This document shows positions 54,260-64,000 of a DNA stretch of 64,000 bases, one piece after another. A program made the translations under genes and the position numbers. The notes beneath the pieces were generated by a model, which had not been told where the DNA came from, searched no databases, and saw only the letters and a program-made list of their open reading frames with translations. Every line of letters begins with the position of its first letter. Within the stretch, counting starts at the first letter, position 1. The DNA is from Nectonema munidae (taxonomy: Eukaryota; Nematomorpha; Nectonematoida; Nectonematidae): NCBI GenBank assembly GCA_030549495.1, contig JAUIRK010000916.1, forward strand, positions 223,501 through 287,500, read 5' to 3'.

Positions 54260-55057
54260 TCACGCAATAGTCAAACCTTGGTTTCCAATTTCTTCATCCA
54301 GTTGTCTATATAAATCATTCAGCTTCTTTTTGAGAGCTATGATGGAATGCAGCAAAATATTTTCGGGACGCAAGCTACCACTGCTTTCAATGGAGTAGTA
54401 GAAGCGCAGTTTGGAGTCCTCTTCCTGCTCTTCTGCAGCGTACTCGCTATTGCTAGGCTCCCACTCCTCAGGCTTGGCGTATGTCGTGTGTTGCAGCTTA
54501 TTATTCGGATCATACTCAAATGCGACGCCCGTAGAAGCACTCCACTTTGCATGTTCCTTTCCGAAGCTCTTTCTCGCTACTGCTCTAAGACGCAGTTCTT
54601 GCCCCTTGCGCAGCTTAACGATGAGGACCTCATCATCTTCACAACTTTCTGATTGCAGTCTGGTGGAGGCGAAGATGTTAGTGGTGGAAGTGCAGATCAA
54701 ATCACCCGCTGTCACATTTCGAGTCGTTTCACTTTCGCACTTTACACTTAATGTGAATTCAACGGAGCAGTTCTGACAGAAGTCTTGGCACATGCAATCT
54801 CTAGAGTATTGCAGCTTGTCAATGATGTCATCACATGGAAGTGGAATGAGACCTATGCGGTGAGTGATAAATTCGTCATGCAAGACGCTAGTATTTGCCT
54901 CAATTTGAATCCAATCTATAGCTAGAGTAGGCACTTCTGCAATACAAACTCTCCTTAGCGCATTTGCAACACTCAAATCTGTATCCGAGATGTAAAAGTG
55001 CACAGCTTCTTTATTTAGCATCATGATCTTCACGTTGGGCTGGTTAGCATAAGGCAT
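54260..55057 (-). CDS. POLR2C: DNA-directed RNA polymerase II subunit RPB3, single exon
   Basis: This intact 265-residue protein (human 275) begins [23 protein letters not shown]3 pairs with RPB11 to form the alpha-like platform on which RNA polymerase II assembles. Family blocks are [20 protein letters not shown] (residues 31-50, the alpha-motif helix that contacts partners) and [17 protein letters not shown] zinc-binding loop has Cys88, Cys90, Cys94 and Cys97. [20 protein letters not shown] and [17 protein letters not shown] follow, and SCGSLRPE-like [20 protein letters not shown] precedes the C-terminal helix. An acidic linker (AAEEQEEDS) is shorter than in vertebrates. There are no introns and no breaks, and base composition is less A+T-rich than its surroundings. 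A retrocopy origin cannot be excluded, but the gene looks functional. Confidence 0.97.
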   Translation of the reverse strand: MPYANQPNVKIMMLNKEAVHFYISDTDLSVANALRRVCIAEVPTLAIDWIQIEANTSVLHDEFITHRIGLIPLPCDDIIDKLQYSRDCMCQDFCQNCSVEFTLSVKCESETTRNVTAGDLICTSTTNIFASTRLQSESCEDDEVLIVKLRKGQELRLRAVARKSFGKEHAKWSASTGVAFEYDPNNKLQHTTYAKPEEWEPSNSEYAAEEQEEDSKLRFYYSIESSGSLRPENILLHSIIALKKKLNDLYRQLDEEIGNQGLTIA

Positions 55058-55159
55058 ATTTCACGCAGTAATCTAAATAGTTTAAAGGATATATTATATC
55101 ACTCTTATTTCAAGCGCCTCTAAATGTCTTCATCAGCTCCTTTTTAATTTCTTTTCATT

Positions 55160-55365
55160 AGGGTTGCGGAGTCAGAGCGAAGATATCCTACTCTGACAAC
55201 AAGTCCTTAACAAAAACCCGACTCCATCTTCAATACTCAAAAATTTAAGAAAAATCTTAACTCTTATTTCCGGCTTAGACAATAAAAATTATTTTTAAAT
55301 ACTTCTGATTTGACTCCTATGTTTCATTATATACCGTCCCCAACTCTGATTTTTACTCGCACAGA
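55160..55365. mobile_element. Possible MITE remnant
   Basis: AGGGTTGCGGAGTCAGAGC at 55163 resembles hAT-type ends of the GTTGCGGAGTC kind, followed by GACTCC phrases. The right end is not clear. Confidence 0.4.
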
Positions 55366-56345
55366 TCACAAAAATAGAAAGTTGGAAATGTTAGAAAAAT
55401 TCGAACTAGTCAACTAAAAATCTTTATACTCAACGTCACGATATTATGGAGGTAGAATATAGTAGAAAGATTCATCATTTATGATGTCATGGTTCAAAGA
55501 TTTTGGGACCTGTTAAAAGATAATAAGGAAAAAAGACATTCCAAAATTTCCTAACTTTGAATGAGCAAAAAGATTTGTAGATGTACCGATTAATCAGTAT
55601 CGACAACAATGGGCTGTTTTTCAAAAATAGAAATCACCAAAAAGCCAATTTTTTTTAGAAAAATAAAGATTTGAAAATTTCGATTTACTCAGTTTTAATT
55701 TTAACTAGAGATAAGAAGATAGTGAAATTTCTGTAGGATTCTGATTCTCAAAAAGCACCTATTACGAGTCCGGTTCTTCTTGATTTAAAAAATTTTCTTT
55801 TTTTATCGATATTTTTGCACTTTCCACAAGGTATTTTTGCACTTTTCACTAAATCTACATTTAGTATTAGAATGATGTTGCTGCCGGCCCTACTCATTTT
55901 TCGACAGCTGACAAATGAGAGCAACTCCTACAGGAGTAAGATAAAGGTCCTCTGATCCCAGATTGATTTATTTGTATGCACATAAAGAGGTAGTGTTTCG
56001 TCTATGTGGTAATGTCTAAATGGTACTTGTTGGTACAAAGTTAAGCTAGTATTCTTTTAATGCGGCAAGGAAGAGATTGTTCGTTTTAGCTTATGTTTGG
56101 TACGTGTTTGTTGATTACTTTATTCATATGTGTGTTTATATGCTTACAAGTTCTATGTGAATTTGTTTGGTGTTTTGTTTTATTGTTTAGAGTGTTATTG
56201 TGTCTTTGTTGAGGGTGTAGTTACCGTTATGATATGTATTGTTTCTTTAGTCTAAGTTATTGTAGTGTGATCTAGTGAAGTGGGTGGTTTGGATCATTTT
56301 ACTTTTATCTTAGCTGAGTTGCGTGTATTCTGAGATTTAGTATTA
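55366..56345. other. A+T-rich sequence, nothing firm
   Basis: A slightly more G+T-rich stretch (56030-56340) has no coding support. Confidence 0.35.
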
Positions 56346-56349
56346 GACT

Positions 56350-56411
56350 TGGCATCAGTATCAGCATCGGCAAGCAAAAGTAAAAAACAGGGATCGGAAC
56401 ACCCCTAGTTT
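56350..56411 (-). mobile_element. hAT-like terminus fragment
   Basis: On the minus strand CTAGGGGTGTTCCGATCCCTG-type sequence (first 20 bases read) is followed by GCCGATGCTGATACTGATGC. This pattern is typical of hAT ends. No partner was identified. Confidence 0.5.
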
Positions 56412-57005
56412 CCATGTACATTCAAAGAAATCAAAAATAAATCTACATAAAAAATTGCTATACCACTTCATAAAGAACCTGTTATTAAAAAATATGTAGT
56501 AAATATTCAAAAAATTTTAATATTTATGTAATGAAGGATTAAAAAATAAAATATTTTAAAAATCATATCAATTTAGATAGAGAAATTAAAGGTTATCATT
56601 AAAATTTATAAACAGGAACATAGTGATATATTTGATTTGTAAAAATATTTATTTCCATCCCAACTCTAATAAAACTGAATACGAGGTTATTCTTTAATTA
56701 TGAATTATAAATATTAACCTGCCCATATAAAATCATGCCAAATAAAAAGTAAATCATATGTGCAGTATATAAGTGGTTAACTTAAATCTTTATCATAATA
56801 ATTCTTTACAAATCTAAAAAATCAACATTTTGATTAAATAAAATTGTAAAATAATCATCACCATTTTATATCAGACAAGAACATCTATTATAAAAAAAAT
56901 ATAATACTTTTTTTCCTAAATAGAACAACACTTTTGAATAAAAAAATTATCTAGATTTAAATTATTTTTGAAACAAAACACAAAAAAGACATATATGTTA
57001 GTAGT
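56412..57005. other. A+T-rich sequence, nothing recognised
   Basis: I see nothing in this stretch. Confidence 0.4.
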
Positions 57006-57030
57006 GCCAGACATTTAAAGCAGGTAACTA

Positions 57031-57200
57031 GGCAGAGGCGTAGCTAACGGTCACCGAGGGTTAGACCCGGATTGATAAAACTTCTGCCCCCTCTAAGAAA
57101 AATAATTATGATACCAAAGAAGTTAAATTATTTTATCAGCGCCCCCTTCTAAATTGTTATAGCCCCTCTGAAAATAAAAGCTGGTTGTGTCCTTGTAAAG
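57031..57200. mobile_element. hAT MITE remnant
   Basis: It begins CAGAGGCGTAGCTAACGG and has CCCCCT-rich segments (GCGCCCCCTTC, GCCCCTCTG) toward the right. The end type is related to the termini at 9545 and 19090. The right border is uncertain. Confidence 0.45.
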
Positions 57201-57889
57201 TAACAAGGACAAGTATGTACTTGAAAAGTTATAAAAATTTTCTTTGTTCCTTGTACAAAGAGCTAATATGAAAAATACATAAAAGAAAAATTTATACTAA
57301 AAAAAAGATAATAAATGAACTCTGAGATCGATTTATCAAACCTCCTTTTTTATAAAATTAAAAATAGGGGAAAAGTGAGTATTCTTGATTCAGTTATTAA
57401 GAATTTAGAAGAAGACATCTGACAGCTCTATTATCTTGTTAATTTAAAAGTTTTTTAAGGTTAATAGCTTATAATGTCAAAGATTACTTCGGAAAAGCAA
57501 TTTAAAAATTTTGAATGTTTAAAGAAACCGACCAATTAAACTTAAATTATTTGAACAAAATGGTATCCAAAAAAATTAATAAATTAATATTTGAAACAAT
57601 TTATATTTACCATATGATCTTAACTCTTTTTGTATGTTTTAAAACACGTGTTTCTACTTATCTTAGTCATTTAAAATTTTAATTTTGAATAGTCTCCTTT
57701 TGAGAATTGGGGTTCTGAAAAACAAACGTAAAAGTAAAAAGTTTTTCTTAACTCGTTAATATCCTTGAATATATTAACTTATATTTATTACCTTAGAATT
57801 AAATATTAGAATTTATTATTTTTCAATAAATTAGAATTAATACATCGAAAAATGTTCAAATCAAAAAATATTTATTGTTTTTAAATATA
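57201..57889. other. A+T-rich sequence, nothing recognised
   Basis: I see nothing in this stretch. Confidence 0.4.
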
Positions 57890-58587
57890 TCGTTGGCTCC
57901 CCTTACTTTTAAAATTGAAAGATAAACCTAGTCTTTAATAATTAATTTTTATCAAATTATGCACATACGAAACTAAAAGTAAGGGGAGCCAACGATATAT
58001 TTAAAAAGAATAAATATTTTTTGATTTGAATATTTTTCGATTCTTTGATTATTCGACAAATATAATATTTAAAATCGTGCAAATTGCAAAGTATAGGTAA
58101 TAACTTTTGTAACATCGTATGAGGTAGCAAAATATGAACAGAAAGTTTGATATTTTTTGATTTTTTAAAGAATATTTTTCGATTCTTTGATTACAGAATT
58201 TTATTTTGATTATTTGACAAATATAATATTTAAAATCGTGCAAATTGCAAAGTATAGGTAATAACTTTTGTAACATCGTATGAGGTAGCAAAATATGAAC
58301 AGAAAGTTTGATATTTTTTGATTTTTTAAAGAATATTTTTCGATTCTTTGATTACAGAATTTTATTTTGATTATTTGATAAAATATATTATATAGGTTGG
58401 AGATGAATTATCGCGGTATACAGGTTGGAGATGAACCAACGTAGTATACAGGTATAATGTATATAGGTAATAACTTATGTAGCATCGTCTCCCCGAATAA
58501 GGTATATAAAATCTTACATCTAGCAGAATGTGAACAGAAAGTTGAACATTGTCTCCCTAGTTATTTGTACATGGAATAAAAACCATC

Positions 58588-58752
58588 GTAGTATACAGGT
58601 TGAAGATGATTCATCGTAGTATACAGGTTGGAGATGAATCATCATAGTATACAGGTTGGAGATGAATCATTGTAGTATATAGTTTGGAGATGAATCATCG
58701 TATACAGGTTGGAGAAGAATCATCGTAATATACGGGTTGGAGATATTTTGAT
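58588..58752 (+). repeat. Minisatellite, unit about 27 bp (TATACAGGTTGGAGATGAAT)
   Basis: Five or six units with small changes (ATCATCGTA / ATCATTGTA) lie at the turn between the first and second block of the palindrome. Confidence 0.85.
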
Positions 58753-60321
58753 ATACCTCATTTGGGGAGACGATGCTACATAAGTTATTACCTATATACA
58801 TTATACCGGTATACTACGTTGGTTCATCTCCAACCTGTATACCGCAATAATTCATTGGTTCATCTCCAACCTGTATACCGCGATAATTCATCTCCAACAT
58901 ATCAGTACATATTTTGCTAGATGTATGATTTGATATATCTCATTCGGGAAGAGGATGTTAGATAAGTTATTAATTTTTTCACGATATTAAATAATATATT
59001 TTATCAAATAATCAAAATAAAATTCTGTAATCAAAGAATCGAAAAATATTCTTTAAAAAATCAAAAAATATCAAACTTTCTGTTCATATTTTGCTACCTC
59101 ATACGATGTTACAAAAGTTATTACCTATACTTTGCAATTTGCACGATTTTAAATATTATATTTGTCAAATAATCAAAATAAAATTCTGTAATCAAAGAAT
59201 CGAAAAATATTCTTTAAAAAATCAAAAAATATCAAAGTTTCTGTTCATATTTTGCTACCTCATACGATGTTACAAAAGTTATTACCTATACTTTGCAATT
59301 TGAACAATTTTAAATATTATATTTGTCGAATAATCAAAGAATCGAAAAATGTTAAAATCAAAAAATATTTATTATCGAATAATCAAAGAATCGAAAAATG
59401 TTTAAATCAAAAAATATTTATTCTTTTTAAATATATCCTTGGTTCCTCTTACTTTTAAAATTGAAAGATAAACCTTTAATGAATTATTAAACCTAGTCTT
59501 TAATAATTAATTTTTATCAAATTATGCACATACGAAACTAAAAGTAAGGGGAGCCAACGATATATTTAAAAAGAATAAATATTTTTTGATTTGAACATTT
59601 TTCGATTCTTTGATTATTCGATAATAAATATTTTTTGATTTTAACATTTTTCGATTCTTTGATTATTCGACAAATATAATATTTAAAATTGTTCAAATTG
59701 CAAAGTATAGGTAATAACTTTTGTAACATCGTATGAGGTAGCAAAATATGAACAGAAACTTTGATATTTTTTGATTTTTTAAAGAATATTTTTCGATTCT
59801 TTGATTACAGAATTTTATTTTGATTATTTGACAAATATAATATTTAAAATCGTGCAAATTGCAAAGTATAGGTAATAACTTTTGTAACATCGTATGAGGT
59901 AGCAAAATATGAACAGAAAGTTTGATATTTTTTGATTTTTTAAAGAATATTTTTCGATTCTTTGATTACAGAATTTTATTTTGATTATTTGATAAAATAT
60001 ATTATTTAATATCGTGAAAAAATTAATAACTTATCTAACATCCTCTCCCCGAATGAGGTATATCAAATCATACATCTAGCAAAATATGTACTGATATGTT
60101 GGAGATGAATTATCGCGGTATACAGGTTGGAGATGAACCAATGAATTATTGCGGTATACAGGTTGGAGATGAACCAACGTAGTATACAGGTATAATGTAT
60201 ATAGGTAATAACTTATGTAGCATCGTCTCCCCGAATGAGGTATATCAAATCTTACATCTAGCAGAATGTGAACAGAAAGTTGAACATTGTCTCCCTAGTT
60301 ATTTGTACATGGAATAGAAAC

Positions 60322-60488
60322 CATCGTAGTATACAGGTTGAAGATGAATGATCGTAGTATACAGGTTGGAGATGAATTATCGTAGTATACAGGTTGGAGA
60401 TGAATCATTGTAGTATATAGTTTGGAGATGAATCATCGTAGAATACAGGTTGGAGAAAAATCATCGTAATATACGGGTTGGAGATAAC
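60322..60488 (+). repeat. Minisatellite, unit about 27 bp, second array
   Basis: It has the same unit and order of variants as 58588-58752, so both belong to one duplicated block. Confidence 0.85.
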
Positions 60489-60527
60489 ACGCAAGTTGTC
60501 TACCCGCGTTCAACCGTACAGGTTATG

Positions 60528-60702
60528 AGAATATATCATTACATATTAGAGAAGAGTTTTCTAAACTCTTTATACTGAAAAAATATTTCTTCAATATACA
60601 AATAAATTTAGATGAGAATATATCATTACATATTAGAGAAGAGTTTTCTAAACTCTTTATACTGAAAAAATATTTCTTCAATATACAAATAAATTTAGAT
60701 TC
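60528..60702. repeat. Tandem duplication, unit about 86 bp
   Basis: AGAATATATCATTACATATT through TACAAATAAATTTAGAT occurs twice in tandem with almost no differences. Confidence 0.88.
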
Positions 60703-61700
60703 TGAAAGTAGAGTCGCTTTATAATTGGGCTGGAAATTGTCACAGAATATAGGTAAAAATTTGTCCAAATGAAAAAAGCTTTAGTTTAAAATGCATCCCT
60801 TATCTCCTTAAATTTAATGCAGTAAACAATAATAAAAATAATATTTATCCAAAACATATTTTTTCGAATCAAAGTGTAAATCAAACCCGCATTTAAATTT
60901 TGGTTGATTAATTCAAAATCTACAAATAAATTTAGATTCTGAGAGTAGAGTCGCTTTATAATTGTGTTAGAAATTATCACATAATATAGGTAAAAATTTG
61001 TCCGAATGAAAGGAGCTTTAGTTTAAAATGCATCCCTTATAAAGGTTGTATCTAATCTAAATAAAAGTAGATTATGATTATCCAACAAAACTCATTATTT
61101 CTTCAATGTGGATGTCGAAAATTATAATTATTTTATAAAAATATAGAAATAAATTAAGGATTAAAGTGAAAAAAAATAAATTCATGAGATTACTTATTGA
61201 TAAAAATTGATTAAAACACATATTTTGATCTATTTATCTTCTCTTTAAAAATTTATATGCAATAAACAATAATAAAATAATATTTATCCAAAACATATTT
61301 TTTTCGAATCAAAGTGTAAATCAAACCCGCACTTCAAAAGAAGTAAAAAACTAATGTTAATATATAAAAAACTGAAAACTAAAATGATTTTATAAAAATC
61401 TAAAAATAAATAGTGGACTACGATTATCCAACAAAACTTGTACATTCGATCTACATTTTTCACTTCAAAAATAATTTTAAATTTATTAGAAAAAGATTAT
61501 ACTGACCAATAAAAAAACGAAGGTTAATTTATAAAAAAAATGGAAAAACTAATACTATTTTATAAAAATTTACAAATAAATTTAGATTCTGAGAGTAGAG
61601 TCGCTTTATAATTGTGCTGGAAATTGTCACATAATATAGGTAAAAATTTGTCATAATGAAAGGAGCTTTAGTTTAAAATGCATCCCTTATCTGCTAATTA
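60685..61700. repeat. Three dispersed copies of a unit of about 115 bp
   Basis: TAGAGTCGCTTTATAATTG followed by TATAGGTAAAAATTTGTC and AAAATGCATCCCTTAT occurs at about 60690-60800, 60925-61040 and 61575-61690. Between them lie other shared phrases (CCAAAACATATTTTTTCGAA at 60850 and 61290). The region looks like a scrambled satellite. Confidence 0.8.
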
Positions 61701-61921
61701 ATGGTATGAAGCCCATGGAAAATAAAAACAGTAAAATGGCATTTCTTAAGTACTTATGATATAAGTAATGTATTCTGAAAGCCCATAAAAAATGCTTTAA
61801 TTTGGTATATCGCATGATGCATTTTGTTGAGAAATGTGAAAGTTATAAGCGTTTTAATATTTGACTAAGATTTAAGCTAGGAACACTACAAATAAACTAA
61901 GCGTACACTAGCCCGATAAAT

Positions 61922-62440
61922 AAACCACACACGCGTGCTAAAGATGTGGTGTAGCGTATGCAAGATAAGAATTCACTGCGCTCACAAACGCGTAATGCAA
62001 CATGTGTTAATCTTTCTTCGCATAGTTATGCTCTAAAATCAATCAATAATGTGATTTATTCTTCGCACACTGTCGGTATAAATATAACGAATGCCCTTCG
62101 TTAAAAATTAGAAAGGTTGTATCTAAACTAAATAAAAGTAGACTACGATTATCCAACAAAACTCGTACATTCAATCGACAAAACCACACACGCGTGCTAA
62201 AGATGTGGTGAAGCGTATGTGAGATAAGAATTCACTGCGCTCACAAACGCGTAATGCAAAATGTGTTCATCTTTCTTCGCATAATTATGCTCTAAAATCA
62301 ATCAATAATGTGATTTATTCTTCGCACACTGTCGGTATAATTTTTAACGAATGCCCTTCGTTAAAAATTAGAAAGGTTGTATCTAAACTAAATAAAAGTA
62401 GACTACGATTATCAAACAAAACTCTTACATTTAATCGACA
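61922..62440. repeat. Two tandem copies of a 261-bp unit
   Basis: AAACCACACACGCGTGCTAA recurs at 61922 and 62183. Each unit has AACGCGTAATGCAA, CGCACACTGTCGGTATAA, GAATGCCCTTCGTTAAAAA and TAAAAGTAGACTACGATTAT. It is markedly richer in CpG than its surroundings. No known RNA gene was recognised. Confidence 0.85.
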
Positions 62441-63080
62441 TTTTTCACTTGAAAAAAAATTTAAAATTTATTAGAAAAATATTATACTGACCTCTACTGA
62501 CCCATAAAAAGTAAAAAATATATATTAATTTTCGACAGTTTTATTTAACTATGACATTTTAAAATGTTAAAACCCATATTCTACCTTTGTGAATATAAAA
62601 TTTTGAAGAAATAATATATAAACTCATCACGTTAATTATTGGTATTTTTTGAAACTAGATAAAAGTTGACTGACCTCACATAAAAGCGGATTTTGAAAAA
62701 ATAAAAATATATTTATTTGTAAAACCTAGCGTATTTTACCCACAAAGAGTATAGCTTCAAATCTTGTACATTCGATCAACATTTTTCACTTCAAAAATAA
62801 TTTTAAATTTATTAGAAAAACATTATATTGACCTATACTACTGACCCATAAAAAGTAAAAAATATATATTAATTTTTCGACAGTTTTCTTTAACTATGAA
62901 ATTTTAAAATGTGAAAAATCATATTTTACCTTTGTGAATATAAAATATTCAAAAAATATTTTATAAATTAAGAACGTTAATTATTATTGGTATTTTTTGA
63001 AACTAGATAAAACTTGACTGACCTCACATAAAAGCAGATTTTGGAAAAATAAAAATATATTTATTTGTATAACCTAGCCT
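62440..63080. repeat. Two tandem copies of a unit of about 340 bp
   Basis: CGACATTTTTCACTT, CATAAAAAGTAAAAAATATA, GGTATTTTTTGAAACTAGAT and CTGACCTCACATAAAAGC recur in order in 62437-62760 and 62778-63080. Confidence 0.85.
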
Positions 63081-63099
63081 ATGTTAACCACAAAGAGTA

Positions 63100-63380
63100 T
63101 ACCTTTCCAATGACACCATTTTCATTTAATTTTTTTTTAAAAAAGCCACATTATGCTTAAACAAAAAGGTGGTCCGTAATTTTTTCAAAAATTTAGACAA
63201 AATTTTTCGAAGTAATGTCCATTTATTAAAATTTTTTAAAACTTTTGCAAAAATAAATTATTCTAGAGTATGTAGCAAACGATAAGCTTTCTAATGATAT
63301 ATATATCATGAAAAAGAAATATTGAAAAACAGTTGAATTCTTTCTTCAAATCAAACAAGTAAAAATTTCCAAAAGTAGTA
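63100..63380. other. A+T-rich sequence, nothing recognised
   Basis: I see nothing in this stretch. Confidence 0.4.
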
Positions 63381-63383
63381 TTG

Positions 63384-63391
63384 GTAGTAGT

Positions 63392-63427
<36 letters not shown>
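63384..63427. repeat. (TAG)n/(TAT)n microsatellite
   Basis: TAGTAGTAG is followed by about ten repeats of ATT. Confidence 0.95.
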
Positions 63428-63648
63428 TTATATTACATAAACATTTCAACCAATCATATAGTTTTTATGAAATAAAACTGCAATTTCAAAGTTAAATTTT
63501 TTGAACTTTTAGGTAGAATTTTTGAAATCTGGCTTTCAATATGTATGTAAAATATTTTTTGAAAATTTTTATTTTAAGTATATTTTTTAAGCATTTTACG
63601 ATTTACACATTTAAATATATAATAAGGCTGGCAAGTTTTGCGAGTTGT

Positions 63649-63676
63649 CTCCCCGGAGGTCTTGCCAGACCTCTGA
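63649..63676. repeat. Short GC-rich hairpin
   Basis: GAGGTCT-TGCC-AGACCTC is a perfect 7-bp stem with a 4-base loop, followed by a TA dinucleotide run. It may be a repeat end; I do not assign a function. Confidence 0.5.
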
Positions 63677-63940
63677 TATATATATATATAGAGTATTTAT
63701 TCCTATTGAGTTTTTGAATATATGTAGAAATTTTGAATAAACTGGTATGAAATGGGCCTTTTAACACATTTTCTGTATATTTGAGTGCAGAAATGTAAAA
63801 GCAAAACAAAATCTGAATTCTTACAAAAATACCGGTAATTTGATAGGTACTCGCATTCCAAAAAGGAGTTCAATAAAATTATTTGATTATGTATACTTAT
63901 GAAAGTAATTTAAATTTTACTAAAGTGGTTATTGCTATAG

Positions 63941-64000
63941 GTTAAGGAAGATTGGCATAGGTTGGGGTATATTGGGGTAGGTTGGGGTATATTGGGGTAA
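63941..64000 (+). repeat. Minisatellite, unit 20 bp (GTTGGGGTATATTGGGGTAG)
   Basis: Two full units and a leading partial one run to the end of the window, so the array probably continues beyond it. The unit is not a known animal telomere repeat. Confidence 0.85.

Larger units (their letters stand above)
57890..60490. repeat. Multi-armed palindromic repeat cluster
   Basis: Three blocks of one sequence are arranged forward (about 57890-58750), reverse (58750-59455) and forward (59545-60490). The reverse block and the last forward block form an inverted repeat of about 700 bp centred near 59500. The centre is itself an inverted pair (CTTACTTTTA... / ...TAAAAGTAAG), seen again at 57897-58000. 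Recurrent units are GAACAGAAAGTTTGATATTT, GTAACATCGTATGAGGTAGC and the GTATACAGGTTGGAGATGAA minisatellite. Apparent 68-80 codon frames starting MLPHTMLQKLLPIL recur on both strands and are by-products of the repeat. Related fragments lie at 47140 and 48327. Confidence 0.92.

Noticed and set aside
54337-54776. Other frames overlapping RPB3
   Set aside because: They are shadow frames of the RPB3 coding sequence.
58049-59905. Repeated 68-80 codon frames beginning MLPHTMLQKLLPIL on both strands
   Set aside because: They are the same repeat sequence read in several inverted copies, low in complexity, with no codon-level conservation beyond that of the DNA. They are not treated as a gene family.
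63941-64000. Could the terminal GTTGGGGTATATTGGGGTAG array be a telomere?
   Set aside because: The unit is 20 bp and does not match TTAGG, TTAGGG or other known animal telomere repeats; it is an ordinary minisatellite.

Overview
The window is from a very A+T-rich animal genome, probably an invertebrate. Both recognisable housekeeping genes have animal-type proteins (mitochondrial Rieske iron-sulfur protein and RNA polymerase II subunit RPB3). Introns can be very short (47-49 bp) or very long (18 kb). Almost everything else is DNA-transposon debris: hAT, piggyBac, Tigger/pogo, MITEs and a tRNA-type SINE. I cannot name the species. I saw no retrovirus, LTR element, Polinton, CRISPR array or bacterial-type operon.

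Layout. 1-12.6 kb is intergenic, with MITEs, several piggyBac-type MITEs and a decayed hAT (9.5-11.8 kb). 12.6-33.4 kb is one host gene, the Rieske protein (five exons, 271 codons). Its third intron (14.8-33.0 kb) is packed with insertions. A non-autonomous hAT (copy A, 15758-29332, perfect 8-bp target duplication) holds an autonomous GTF2IRD2-like hAT (16893-22438). That hAT holds a second, inverted copy (B) of the outer element, which has itself taken three MITEs. The right part of A holds another hAT (about 23.5-29.3 kb) with a BED-finger exon, itself split by a fourth hAT (25167-27957). A Tigger remnant follows at 29.7-31.8 kb.

33.8-45.7 kb holds a hAT fragment, piggyBac C-terminal fragments, a third copy (C) of the A/B element, a 150-bp tandem repeat, and a TTAA-flanked piggyBac (41515-45664) carrying an expanded 178-bp satellite array. 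45.8-48.8 kb holds a divergent ubiquitin ORF and an inverted, apparently identical fragment of it. 49.6-52.1 kb is more piggyBac wreckage. RPB3 is an intact single-exon gene on the minus strand at 54260-55057. From 57.9 kb to the end lie a multi-armed palindromic repeat, minisatellites and long tandem repeats.

The two host genes act separately, in the mitochondrial bc1 complex and in nuclear transcription. The transposons do not form a joint system; they record successive insertions that can be ordered by nesting. The signals most worth a second look are the nested hATs, the satellite inside the piggyBac, the ubiquitin lacking its Gly-Gly end, and the 58-60 kb palindrome.
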